A stretch of DNA of 64,000 bases from Bacillota bacterium (GTDB taxonomy: Bacteria > Bacillota > Clostridia > Lachnospirales > Cellulosilyticaceae), in NCBI GenBank assembly GCA_023436395.1, contig JAEZJJ010000017.1, positions 18,834-82,833 on the forward strand, read 5' to 3'. Position 1 is the stretch's first letter. Each line of letters opens with the position of its first letter. The translations under genes and the position numbers were made by a program. The notes below the pieces were generated by a model that was not told where the DNA came from, did not search any database, and was given only the letters and a program-made list of their open reading frames with translations. Positions 1-7,802 of the stretch are shown here, piece by piece.

Positions 1-357
1 CTTAGCCAATATGACTTGTTCTATACAAGAAATAATAACACCATCCACTGCTTCCTCTTTTAACCGTTTAAAATAATCTTTTATAAATACTAACTGTTTA
101 TCAGAATATAAACTGGCGTTAAAAGTAATATAGGCTTCCTTGCCTTTATGCTTGATCTCACGAATAATCTCTATGATAGACTCTAGATTATAAGGATTAG
201 ACATTTCCTTAAAACCAGACATCCGATTAATATCTGCATATTCACCAAAGGCCCTACTCCACTGCTCATCATAAAAGCCCATGTAAAATTCCTCAGCTCC
301 AGCCTCAATATAGTCATCTATATGTTCTAGGTTATTAAGTGGTACTAATACCTTCAT
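1..357 (-). CDS. U32 family peptidase-like protein, N-terminal part only
   Basis: The reading frame starts at an ATG at 357 and runs off the left edge of the window, so only about 119 residues are visible. They begin MKVLVPLNNLEHIDDYIEAG and continue with an EEFYMGF segment, the first strand-helix units of the TIM-barrel-like U32 family (collagenase-like peptidases and the related tRNA or ubiquinone hydroxylation proteins). The start overlaps the stop of the upstream gene by four bases (ATGA), so the two are translationally coupled. The catalytic or iron-sulfur cysteines of the family lie beyond the edge, so peptidase and hydroxylation-accessory roles cannot be told apart. Confidence 0.7.
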   Translation of the reverse strand, partial: MKVLVPLNNLEHIDDYIEAGAEEFYMGFYDEQWSRAFGEYADINRMSGFKEMSNPYNLESIIEIIREIKHKGKEAYITFNASLYSDKQLVFIKDYFKRLKEEAVDGVIISCIEQVILAK

Positions 358-1193
358 TTTTCCACCTCCATATCAATAGGAAAGTAAATCATCCTCAAAT
401 TCTCAATTTCATAAAGGGTACATTCTCTATTCTCAAAGTAAATTGTCCTTCCTATCCTAACCCACTGCCTACCATCCTTAAAATCATAGTGAATCCTATA
501 GGAGCTACATTCATGCTTGCAAGAGCTATTGGGTCTAAACTTTTTAGAAATCTCTTTCTCTAGGGATGCATATTCACAAATATGCCCTGTAGTCATATAG
601 CAATAAGGTGTATGGACACCTACTATTAGCTCTTTAGGTACTTCCTTAAAATTAATCCCAATATGGGTAGGATCAAACTCTATGCCTTTTACTTGAAATG
701 TTTTTATGATTTCTAGCATATATCTATTTATGATTTTAGGTTCCAGCACCTGATTAAAATATGCTTCATACCTGGGATCTCTATAATCCTTAGCAAATAG
801 TCTTCCTAAATAAAGAGAACTATCAAACTTACCTTGTATATAAACAAGCATCCCATAGTCATTGACTACTACTTCATCCACCAATCCCTTTAACCACTCT
901 AGCATCATGGCTATTTTCTCTTTTCCACTTACTAAATCTTTCTGCGAAAAAGTAGGTATAACAAGGGTAATGGGTATATCATCTTTTTTGCAGAAAACAC
1001 TTAATGCCTCTATTCTTTCCCTAGACTGATGAAGGAAATATTGACCACAAAAATACGATCCTACATAAATACGTTCACATCTGTCAAACCCAGCTAATTC
1101 ACTTACTTTACTCACTATAGCTTCAAAATCTGGCATTTGCTCATATAGATAATCTATGATTTCACATAGATTTAGACAGTTTAACTGACTCAT
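354..1193 (-). CDS. U32-associated companion protein with C-terminal cysteines
   Basis: A 279-residue cytoplasmic protein, first gene of a two-gene operon with the U32 protein. It has alternating beta/alpha segments (IYVGSYFCGQYFL, ITLVIPTF, DEVVVNDYGMLVYI) like the TIM-barrel half of U32 proteins. A later group of cysteines (HTPYCYMTTGHIC, then SCKHECSSYRIHYDF at about residues 224-239) resembles the Fe-S cysteine set of UbiV/UbiU-like U32 members. I infer a heteromeric pair in which both proteins are U32-like. The start at 1193 has an AGGAG about seven bases upstream. No close family is recognised with certainty. Confidence 0.45.
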   Translation of the reverse strand: MSQLNCLNLCEIIDYLYEQMPDFEAIVSKVSELAGFDRCERIYVGSYFCGQYFLHQSRERIEALSVFCKKDDIPITLVIPTFSQKDLVSGKEKIAMMLEWLKGLVDEVVVNDYGMLVYIQGKFDSSLYLGRLFAKDYRDPRYEAYFNQVLEPKIINRYMLEIIKTFQVKGIEFDPTHIGINFKEVPKELIVGVHTPYCYMTTGHICEYASLEKEISKKFRPNSSCKHECSSYRIHYDFKDGRQWVRIGRTIYFENRECTLYEIENLRMIYFPIDMEVEK

Positions 1194-1294
1194 CTTTTTA
1201 CTCCTAATCTACTCATAATTCTAACTGAATACTCTTCTTTATATTTTCCTACCCTATCAGGAACTATTCATTATTACTTGTAAATTAAGTAATA

Positions 1295-1324
1295 AAAATA
1301 GCACCTCTTAGAGATGCTATTTTT
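1295..1324 (-). terminator. Intrinsic terminator after the flavin reductase operon
   Basis: The stem AAAATAGCA with GATGCTATTTT encloses a short loop and is followed on the minus strand by a T-rich tract. It lies about 55 bases past the stop of the NAD(P)H oxidoreductase gene and in front of the U32 operon, separating the two transcription units. Confidence 0.65.
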
Positions 1325-1378
1325 AGGTAATCAACCTTTTATTCAAATATTAGTAAGCTTTTGAGCCTCTCATTCCTC

Positions 1379-2029
1379 TTAGTTCTTCTCAATACGCCTA
1401 TATAAATCTTTTGTTTTTAATCCATTTTTTTTAGCCGTACCTCTGAAAAATACTTTTTCCACCATCTTATTGTAAATAAAAGCTGGTAATTTAGGTTTTA
1501 CCATCCTTGTTTCACCCTTTTCTCCCTCTATAATATGATGTGCTAGCTCCTTAAAAGCACTTGCCACCTCTTTCATAGGTCCTCTCTTAGCTGGCATAGA
1601 AAGCATTCCTGCTACCATGCCTCCACCTCCAATACCTAGTCCTTGCCCCATAGTAACTCCTGCCCGATTACACCAATGTCCTATATTTTCTAAGGCTAAA
1701 CAATTCTGTTTCTCATCAAAAAAGCCATTGTTCACCAGTGTATATACTTTTACTTCTTCTCTATTTTCCCTATTTGCTTTTATATAGATTTCTAATTCCC
1801 TTAGAATACGTAATAAATGAGAAGGTATAGAATCAATGTATAAAGGAAAACAAAATACGATTGCCTCACAAGTCATAAGCTCTTTAAAATCTTTAGATGC
1901 CACTTCTGGTTTATGCCATGTTAACTTAAGACATTCTGCTCCCTCTAGCTGCTTTTCTAGTGCTTCTATAAGATGTCTTGAAGTGGACTCCTTGCCTCTT
2001 GGGCTCCCATTAATTAATGCTACTTTCAT
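1379..2029 (-). CDS. Flavodoxin-fold NAD(P)H-dependent oxidoreductase
   Basis: This 216-residue soluble protein begins MKVALINGSPRGKESTSRHL, where GSPRG-x-S is the FMN-phosphate loop of the flavodoxin-like quinone/FMN reductase family. The segment VFCFPLYIDSIPSHLLRIL is the second FMN-binding strand-loop, and MGQGLGIGGGGM is an unusual glycine run in the middle. It overlaps the upstream Fe-S flavoprotein gene by 20 bases, so the two are co-translated. The pair is matched by a second pair at 17.1-18.4 kb. I infer an FMN-dependent reductase using electrons passed by its partner; the substrate is unknown. Confidence 0.7.
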   Translation of the reverse strand: MKVALINGSPRGKESTSRHLIEALEKQLEGAECLKLTWHKPEVASKDFKELMTCEAIVFCFPLYIDSIPSHLLRILRELEIYIKANRENREEVKVYTLVNNGFFDEKQNCLALENIGHWCNRAGVTMGQGLGIGGGGMVAGMLSMPAKRGPMKEVASAFKELAHHIIEGEKGETRMVKPKLPAFIYNKMVEKVFFRGTAKKNGLKTKDLYRRIEKN

Positions 2030-2525
2030 GGATTATTTCCTCCTTGTCATTAAAAAATATCACTTCTTCCACAATGCCATTGAAGTTTACGGTGTTAGCG
2101 GCTACCATCTTTCTAGCAGTTTCTTTTTCTGCTTCACTTACCTCACCATAAAAGTAGACCCTCACTTTCATATGGTTATCGTATCTCGCTCTATGATGTA
2201 TCTCTCCACTTCGCTTAGTAAAATAGGGATGTACATAGGGAAGACATCTATCTAGTACATTCCTTACAAAAGGGCTATAGGTACCATAGAGACATTCGCT
2301 GATAATAATAAATTCTTCCGTCCTTCCTCCTAATTCACCCATGTTATTATAATGATCATTGAGTACACACTGACCAGGTGTTTTTAGCCAACATCCAAAG
2401 CAACCTGTGCATTGTTTAATACTCCCGTCATCTGAAACAATATGTAGCTCCTGACCTCCTTTTTGAAACTTCTCTCTTATAGCTTTCTCAAAATTACAAT
2501 CTCCATCATGAATAATCAATCGCAT
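2010..2525 (-). CDS. Fe-S flavodoxin-like reductase
   Basis: From the ATG at 2525 this is a 171-residue flavodoxin-fold protein. The cysteine cluster CTGCFGCW...GQC at about residues 38-50 is characteristic of the iron-sulfur flavoprotein / NADPH-dependent FMN reductase group. The segment IIISECLYGTYSPFVRNVLDRC lines the FMN site. The frame could also start at 2543 (MEREN), but the family normally begins directly with a strand like MRLIIHDGD, so I prefer 2525. It sits between the TetR gene (51-base gap) and the second reductase (20-base overlap), forming a tetR-reductase-reductase operon. Confidence 0.65.
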   Translation of the reverse strand: MRLIIHDGDCNFEKAIREKFQKGGQELHIVSDDGSIKQCTGCFGCWLKTPGQCVLNDHYNNMGELGGRTEEFIIISECLYGTYSPFVRNVLDRCLPYVHPYFTKRSGEIHHRARYDNHMKVRVYFYGEVSEAEKETARKMVAANTVNFNGIVEEVIFFNDKEEIIHESSIN

Positions 2526-2575
2526 CTCATTCTCTCTTTCCATTATTTGGATATCCTATTTTCCTATGTTCATTT

Positions 2576-3166
2576 CTAACAAAGTCTATCACTTTCTGTT
2601 AAAATGCTTTCCACCATTTCCATCCAATCTCCCTCATAACAAAATCCTTTCATAGCTGTTAAACCTGCCAAACCATTCACCATCGCCCATAATGCAATAA
2701 TTTTCTTAGGTATAAGTCTCTCTGGCACACCTGACTCTATTAAAATAGCAGATGCATGCTCCTTAAAAATTTGAAAAGGTAAATAACTACTTTCAAAAAT
2801 TTGATTTGCTGAAATTCTCACCTCAATATCTCTTTGATTCGTTAAAAATACAAAGCGATCTGGATGTTCTACAAAATACTGAACATAAGCTTTTCCAAAT
2901 TCATAAATAAGCCACCTGGAATCTTTGGTTTCTTCCACAGCACTTTGCATCGCCTCAGTAAACTCTTTTGTGACCTGTTCTTTTATAGCTGCTATAAAAG
3001 CCTCTTTATCTTCAAAATGACTTTTGGGAGCTGCATGACTAACCCCACACATACTTGCTGCTTTTCGCAAAGATAAATTTTCTACTCCTACCTCATTAAT
3101 AATCTTGAGCCCGGCTTCTATAAGTTCATTTCTTAGGTTTCCATGATGATAAGTCTTTGTCTTCAC
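2576..3166 (-). CDS. TetR/AcrR family transcriptional repressor
   Basis: A 196-residue regulator. The N-terminal helix-turn-helix is plain: LRNELIEAGLKIINEVG, then LSLRKAASMCGVSHAAPKSH with F and K following (residues ~12-55). The C-terminal domain is of the TetR_C WHG-like type. The start is a GTG at 3166 with AAGGAG seven bases upstream. It is the first gene of an operon with the two flavin reductases. Two TTGACA-N-TGTC-type palindromes overlie its own promoter, so it very probably represses itself and the reductases until an electrophile, quinone or drug binds. Confidence 0.85.
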   Translation of the reverse strand: MKTKTYHHGNLRNELIEAGLKIINEVGVENLSLRKAASMCGVSHAAPKSHFEDKEAFIAAIKEQVTKEFTEAMQSAVEETKDSRWLIYEFGKAYVQYFVEHPDRFVFLTNQRDIEVRISANQIFESSYLPFQIFKEHASAILIESGVPERLIPKKIIALWAMVNGLAGLTAMKGFCYEGDWMEMVESILTESDRLC

Positions 3167-3206
3167 TTTAATTCTCCTTTTTCATCGTATCTTTCTTTTT
3201 TCAATC

Positions 3207-3249
3207 TTGACACTGTCTATATTTTAGTCCTTAATCTTGACACTGTCAA
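3207..3249 (-). promoter_or_regulatory. tetR promoter with two 13-bp operators
   Basis: On the minus strand TTGACA (3244-3249) and TAAAAT (3221-3226) are separated by exactly 17 bases, a near-consensus sigma-A promoter. The plus-strand palindrome TTGACACTGTCAA (3237-3249) covers the -35 box. An imperfect second copy, TTGACACTGTCTA (3207-3219), covers the start-site region. The copies lie 30 bases apart, three helical turns, as expected for two TetR dimers on one DNA face. The repressor assignment is inferred from position. Confidence 0.7.
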
Positions 3250-3298
3250 TAAATATTCAAAATATTTATAATAATAAACACACTTTTCTAGACAATAA

Positions 3299-3335
3299 AA
3301 AAGTACAGTTTCATTTCAAATACAACTGTACTTTT
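3299..3335 (-). terminator. Intrinsic terminator, 12-bp stem
   Basis: AAAAGTACAGTT pairs perfectly with AACTGTACTTTT around a 13-base loop. A T-run follows on the minus strand, so it ends the transcript of the small membrane protein gene at 3349-3564. Confidence 0.7.
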
Positions 3336-3348
3336 CTTATTTATATAA

Positions 3349-3564
3349 TTATTTAGGAATCATTTTACTCAGTATAGTTTTTTTATGATTCTTTAAATTA
3401 TCAAGCTTATCATTTTCTTTCAAAGCTCCAATTAGCATTAATGCAATTCCAAGGCCAGCTAATATTCCTTTTATAAATTCAGGAATAAATGAGTAATGAT
3501 TTGCTATCAAAAAAATAGCATTAAACAATAACCCAAACTTTATGCAATTATTACACCTTCTCAT
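3349..3564 (-). CDS. Small two-helix membrane protein, function unknown
   Basis: A 71-residue protein starting MRRCNNCIKFGLLFNAIFLI. An ATG nine bases further upstream abuts the GGGAG ribosome site, so the ATG at 3564 with nine-base spacing fits better. Two hydrophobic segments (about residues 8-21 and 29-46, the second with GILAGLGIALMLIGAL) are followed by a basic tail. It lies 46 bases downstream of the DUF2812 gene and may belong to that PadR-controlled operon. No family recognised. Confidence 0.5.
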   Translation of the reverse strand: MRRCNNCIKFGLLFNAIFLIANHYSFIPEFIKGILAGLGIALMLIGALKENDKLDNLKNHKKTILSKMIPK

Positions 3565-3610
3565 ATTCTTCATCTCCCAAAATAATTTTTAAAAATCTAT
3601 TACCCTATTC

Positions 3611-4558
3611 TTACTTTTTAGTAATTTCTACTTTCAACTTTGCATTAACATTATTACTCATTTGATCCTCTAGATAATAGGCATAATATAATCGATATTT
3701 CCCTTTTTGTAAATCTAACTTCCAATTGCTCACACTACATCTATCTGCTACATTTTGATATATTTCTTCACCCTTCTCATTTTGCATGGAAACCATCATT
3801 GTCCCATTATCTAAATTAAAATCCAAGTCCATATAATAACTTCCATCTTTCCTAATTTTAATCTCACCGCTACTCTTTGGTAGACTTTCTTGTGTCATCC
3901 CAATAAAATTGAAGTCCTCATGAAATACTGTAGAAGAGGGAATGAGGCTATAGATTAGAGCTATTATTAAAATGATATATGCTATAGGAAATGCCCATTG
4001 TACCTTTATAGTAAATGGACTTTCTTTCCCTTTTCTCTTCTGTTCTACTACCCTTGCTCCCAATCCCAGGGTTAGACTTATCATTCCCAATACCAATCCT
4101 TCAATAACAACAAGTGTATGATGCATCATTATACCAATAATTCCATACGTTATTGCCATCATTCCTGTTAAGATTGTCATTATAATGAGAAATTTTTTCC
4201 ACCTATCTTGCATCTCGTATAGTGATTCTCTATCTGTATAAATAACCTTTTCATCCTCTGGCATATCTTCTCTATAAACTTTTCTAAAATAGTGCCAACC
4301 TTTGTAGGTAGAATTAATGTACTCCCAGCCTTGTTCTTCAAATATCTCCTTATATCTTTCTTTATCCTTAACCTTTGAATTGTAATCGAGTTGATAGATA
4401 TATCTTACACTATCATCTCTATGAAAAACTGAGCGAAAGCATCCACCTTCAATAAGCTGTAATCCATTTTTAGAGGCTTCATTTAAGTCTTGTTCTTCCT
4501 TTTCATATTCCCATGCTCCATACCACTTATGGCTTACTACTCTATTCTTATCTTTCAT
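3611..4558 (-). CDS. DUF2812 domain membrane protein
   Basis: About 315 residues starting at the ATG at 4558, which has a GGGGGG ribosome site upstream. The longer frame to 4579 would overlap padR and lacks such a site. The N-terminal half (VSHKWYGAWEYEKEEQDLNE, then YIYQLDYNSK, then EIFEEQGWEYI and KGWHYFRKVY) is the DUF2812 signature. It is followed by membrane helices around residues 125-150, 155-175 and 190-210, and an extracytoplasmic beta-rich tail. DUF2812 proteins are typically encoded directly after a PadR regulator, as here (one-base gap). The biochemical role is unknown; antisigma-like or envelope stress functions are speculation. Confidence 0.75.
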   Translation of the reverse strand: MKDKNRVVSHKWYGAWEYEKEEQDLNEASKNGLQLIEGGCFRSVFHRDDSVRYIYQLDYNSKVKDKERYKEIFEEQGWEYINSTYKGWHYFRKVYREDMPEDEKVIYTDRESLYEMQDRWKKFLIIMTILTGMMAITYGIIGIMMHHTLVVIEGLVLGMISLTLGLGARVVEQKRKGKESPFTIKVQWAFPIAYIILIIALIYSLIPSSTVFHEDFNFIGMTQESLPKSSGEIKIRKDGSYYMDLDFNLDNGTMMVSMQNEKGEEIYQNVADRCSVSNWKLDLQKGKYRLYYAYYLEDQMSNNVNAKLKVEITKK

Positions 4559-4559
4559 C

Positions 4560-4889
4560 TTATTTTCCCCCCAATACAATTTCAGATGCCTTAACTACTC
4601 GTTTCAACCTTATAATCTCTTGCTCTAGAATATCTTTTCCCTCTGCTGTGAGTTCATAGAGCCTCTTTCTTTTATCTTCGGACTTTTCACTCTCTGTTTC
4701 TCTTATCCATCCTTTTTTCATCATGTTACTGGTAGCCCCATACATAGTTCCTGACCCAATTTTTACAGTTCCTTCTGATAAAATAACAGTATCTTGCATA
4801 ATCCCATACCCATGATTCGGCTTATTATATAAGCAAAGTAATATATAATAGTAGCTCTCTGTCAAAGGTTCACTCTTAGCTTTTAGCAT
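4560..4889 (-). CDS. PadR family transcriptional regulator
   Basis: A 109-residue winged-helix protein. It has the PadR core YYILLCLYNKPNHGYGIMQD, the recognition region GSGTMYGATSNMMKKGWI and the wing ESEKSEDKRKRLYELTAEGK, followed by one dimerisation helix. The gene is immediately upstream of the DUF2812 gene. A 45-bp region with two palindromic TATCGT(N3)ACGATA sites lies about 75-115 bases upstream and is the obvious self-operator. The ligand is unknown. Confidence 0.85.
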   Translation of the reverse strand: MLKAKSEPLTESYYYILLCLYNKPNHGYGIMQDTVILSEGTVKIGSGTMYGATSNMMKKGWIRETESEKSEDKRKRLYELTAEGKDILEQEIIRLKRVVKASEIVLGGK

Positions 4890-4961
4890 ATGATCAATTC
4901 CCTTCTACATTCTTTTCTTTCTGCAATAATTATGTCGTCTAACAATATGCCGTAAAACAAT

Positions 4962-5006
4962 ATATCGTGCTACGATACATTATTTATTTGTATCGTAGCA
5001 CGATAT
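4962..5006. promoter_or_regulatory. Double palindromic PadR-type operator
   Basis: An 18-bp perfect inverted repeat (4962-4979 and 4989-5006) flanks nine bases. Each arm is itself palindromic: TATCGTGCTACGATA at 4963-4977 and TATCGTAGCACGATA at 4991-5005, so there are two identical dimer sites with centres 28 bases apart. Weaker TAT-N-CGT half-sites follow toward the gene (around 4931-4955). Location upstream of padR suggests cooperative autoregulation. Confidence 0.7.
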
Positions 5007-5081
5007 AGATTAAGAGTCAATATAATATTTTCATTGAAATGAGTCATTCACTATTTGTTAGTATTCTACTTCCCCTTTAAT

Positions 5082-7136
5082 TTATTTTAACGTTTCTAAG
5101 TCTTGCCACTTTGCTTCTTCTTCACTAGCATAGTTAGCACTCATTCCTTCTCTATGAGCCGTTCCCATTTTGTGCCTTGCCTTACGATTTGCTACACTAT
5201 CAAAAACAATGGAAAAGTCATAGTCTTCTGGATATAGTGCACTTGCTGCAACTAAAAGCTTTAACCTCTTGGCAACAATCCACTTTTTAGCCCCCTTGAT
5301 TTGCACACCAATCTTTCCCTCAGCATTAACTGGATGAAATACAAGCCCTTTTTCCTTATTAGGAAATACTAACACACTATCCCCTACATTAAAGCTCTTT
5401 CCCCTTTCTGATATCTTTTCTTTTTGTTCTGATTTACCTTTAAGTTGAGGCGTTCTTACTTTTCCCAGTTCCTTATCTAGTGCTTTTACTAAGTCAATAG
5501 TATCTTCTTTAGTTTGAGTTGTCTTATTCCCCTTGACTATCTCTTGATTTAGAATCTTATCTTGTCTTTTCTTCTCTTTTCTCATAGTTGCATTTTGGTT
5601 ACTCTCTACGGTGTCCTTATAAGTGTAACTACTTGCTAACTGAATAAGTGACTTTGGAAAGCCTAACTTTTCAGCGATATAAAAAGCACAGCTTTCTCCT
5701 GCTTCTCCTATTTCTAATCTATAAAGTGGCCTTAGGCTTTCTTTATCAAAACACATTCTCGCATTTTGATATCCCTCTGCTTCTGCTGCATAGTCTTTAA
5801 CCTCTGGATAGTGAGTAGTAGCTACCAGTAAACACTCTTTTTGACGAAGTGCCTCTAATATAGCAATAGCAATTCCCATTCCTTCTGCTGGATCTGTTCC
5901 TGAACCTAGCTCATCTAATAATACAAGACTATCCTCATTAGCTTCTTTTAAGATTTCAATGATATTCACAATATGAGATGAGAAGGTAGAGAGGCTTTCT
6001 TCTATACTTTGACCATCTCCAATATCACATAAAATCTGATTGAACATTCTAAAGGTGCTACCTTCTTGGACAGGTACATGAAGACCACTTTGTGCCATCA
6101 TAGATAGAAGTCCAACTGTCTTAAGGGCAACTGTTTTTCCTCCTGTATTAGGCCCTGTTACAATTATTCCCCTAGTCCCTTCTTTCATATAAAAATCTAA
6201 TGGGACACAACTTTCTTGATTAAGTAATGGGTGTTTCCCTTCTTTAATATTTAATTGCCCCCTTGCACTTACTTTTACAGCCCTTGCCTTAAGCTTGACT
6301 GAGAGTTTAGCTTTAGCAAAAGCAATATCTAAGACCTCCATCATATCCATATTTATACGCATATCAGCCATATGGTTTTCTACCTCATTGGTAAGGCTAT
6401 ACAGTACCTTCCTTACTTCATTATCCTCTTCAATTTCAAGAAGTTTTAACTCTTCTTGAAGTTTTCCCACAGCTGTTGGTTCTACAAATACAGTTCCACC
6501 TGTTCGAGAAGTATCAAGAACCGTCCCTTCTACTTGGCTTTTATACTCTCTTTTTACAGCTAAGGTATAGCGTCCACCTCTTTCTGTAATATAGAAATCT
6601 GCCAAATACTCTTTTTTGGTTCTCATAATTTTTTCTAAGCGCATTTTGATTTGTTCTCTTTTCACTTCCATATCACGTCTAATCCCTTTAAGGGCGCTAG
6701 AAGCTTCACTATCTACTTGATTATTACGAATGCTTAGTTCAATAAGTTCTTTAAGCACTTCTAAATCACAAAAGCCCCTTCCATAAGTAGCTAAATGACA
6801 ATCAAGAAACTCAGCTCTTGCTAAGTAACGTTTCATATTTTTACAGCCTTTAATAAAGGAGGCTACTAACATTAACTCCTCTGGCATAAGAAGCGTCCCT
6901 ATACTAACACGCTCTAGCATATTCTCCATAAATTGCATAGAACTAATGGGTGGTGTCCCTAGACTATCTAAAATTCTTCTAGCTTCTGTAGTTTCATTCA
7001 TTTTCATCTCACAGATTTTCTCATCTAGAAACATTTCTAGCTTCAGTAGCTTTTGCTTTGCTTTATCTGATATAGCTAGCTCACCAAGTTCCTTAATAAT
7101 CTTATTAAATTCTAATATCTCTATTGTTTGTTTCAT
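5082..7136 (-). CDS. MutS2-like ATPase lacking the Smr domain
   Basis: 684 residues from the ATG at 7136 (AGGAGA six bases upstream; the TTG at 7160 is less likely). It follows the MutS2 plan: N-terminal core (MKQTIEILEFNKIIKELGEL), long coiled-coil/clamp region (~140-260), Walker A GPNTGGKT at 328-335, Walker B LVLLDE at 404-409, the MutS signature GSGTDPAEG and the switch histidine ATTHYPEV. MutS2 acts on branched DNA or collided ribosomes. The usual 780-790-residue protein ends in an Smr endonuclease domain; this one instead ends in a KOW-like beta segment and a short tail, so it cannot cut by Smr. It may be a divergent paralogue beside a full-length mutS2 elsewhere. Confidence 0.8.
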   Translation of the reverse strand: MKQTIEILEFNKIIKELGELAISDKAKQKLLKLEMFLDEKICEMKMNETTEARRILDSLGTPPISSMQFMENMLERVSIGTLLMPEELMLVASFIKGCKNMKRYLARAEFLDCHLATYGRGFCDLEVLKELIELSIRNNQVDSEASSALKGIRRDMEVKREQIKMRLEKIMRTKKEYLADFYITERGGRYTLAVKREYKSQVEGTVLDTSRTGGTVFVEPTAVGKLQEELKLLEIEEDNEVRKVLYSLTNEVENHMADMRINMDMMEVLDIAFAKAKLSVKLKARAVKVSARGQLNIKEGKHPLLNQESCVPLDFYMKEGTRGIIVTGPNTGGKTVALKTVGLLSMMAQSGLHVPVQEGSTFRMFNQILCDIGDGQSIEESLSTFSSHIVNIIEILKEANEDSLVLLDELGSGTDPAEGMGIAIAILEALRQKECLLVATTHYPEVKDYAAEAEGYQNARMCFDKESLRPLYRLEIGEAGESCAFYIAEKLGFPKSLIQLASSYTYKDTVESNQNATMRKEKKRQDKILNQEIVKGNKTTQTKEDTIDLVKALDKELGKVRTPQLKGKSEQKEKISERGKSFNVGDSVLVFPNKEKGLVFHPVNAEGKIGVQIKGAKKWIVAKRLKLLVAASALYPEDYDFSIVFDSVANRKARHKMGTAHREGMSANYASEEEAKWQDLETLK

Positions 7137-7432
7137 CGTTATTCTCCTCTTTTTAAACAAATAAATAATATTTTAAAAGCTTGCTCTTCTAGGTTTTAGT
7201 AGGAGATTAAATAACTGAACAAAAATAGCCCCTAATACTTCTATCTTTTATGAAAGACAAATGCTTAGTGGCTTAATAACCTGAAATTATAAATAATGTG
7301 AAAATCTTAAATCCCCTCCTGTACTATCAAAAAGTGCATTAACTAGCATCTTCCCGAATAGCAGTAAGTAAGGTAAAACCAATATAGATTCTCATTTCAC
7401 ATTATATTTATATCTACTAATATAACATTAAA

Positions 7433-7672
7433 AAGGGCATAGATAGACTATGCCCTTAAAGTTACACTAGATTCCCGTAAAAGGTTATGCTTTATTAAGC
7501 GTTCAAAAAAGGCAGAAGTATTGTCACTTAACTTAGTAGACATACTTAAACAGACCATACCGTGGTATGATCAAAAAAGCTACTGAGCTAATGACTCACT
7601 ATTAGATTAGTACTTGATCTCCTTTTTCTAACACACTTAACAAATAAACATCACCTTTCTTTTATAAATTTG
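7433..7672 (-). ncRNA. Candidate structured small RNA or leader with a 13-codon ORF
   Basis: This interval has its own promoter (7678-7706) and its own terminator: a perfect 10-bp stem AAGGGCATAG/CTATGCCCTT at 7433-7457 with a minus-strand T-run. Inside lies an AAAGGTGA ribosome site, then a TTG-initiated frame (7602-7643) reading LLSVLEKGDQVLI. It is closed by three consecutive in-frame stops TAA TAG TGA. Downstream is an 8-bp hairpin (GATCATAC/GTATGGTC, 7551-7570). It lies between the terminator of the secreted-protein gene and mutS2-like, whose ATG is about 300 bases further on. It is either a free-standing RNA or a long attenuated leader of the mutS2-like gene. No known RNA family recognised. 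Confidence 0.45.
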
Positions 7673-7677
7673 CTTTT

Positions 7678-7706
7678 ATCATAATCCTTTTTAATTTTTA
7701 AGTCAA
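7678..7706 (-). promoter_or_regulatory. Strong sigma-A promoter of the 7.4-7.7 kb RNA
   Basis: Minus-strand TTGACT (7701-7706) and TATGAT (7678-7683) are separated by exactly 17 bases. There is no annotated gene directly downstream, only the structured region ending in a terminator. Confidence 0.6.
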
Positions 7707-7722
7707 TGACTAAAAATGATTA

Positions 7723-7793
7723 AAGCTATCATAAAGTCTATAGAATAAAAATCTACTGATTACTTTCTATTTCATTTACCTTTATGATAGCTT
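7723..7793 (-). terminator. Long hairpin terminator after the secreted PA14-like protein gene
   Basis: AAGCTATCATAAAG (7723-7736) pairs perfectly with CTTTATGATAGCTT (7780-7793) around a 43-base loop. It begins ten bases beyond the stop codon, with T-rich sequence after it on the minus strand. Confidence 0.55.
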
Positions 7794-7802
7794 ATTTCAT
7801 AA

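Noticed and set aside
339..563. Plus-strand 74-codon frame
   Set aside because: Shadow of the U32-associated gene on the minus strand; no ribosome site or family signal.
7572..7600. A tRNA-like D-arm (GTCATTAGCTCAGTAGC on the minus strand)
   Set aside because: No anticodon arm, T-arm or acceptor stem follows at the right spacing, so it is not a tRNA.
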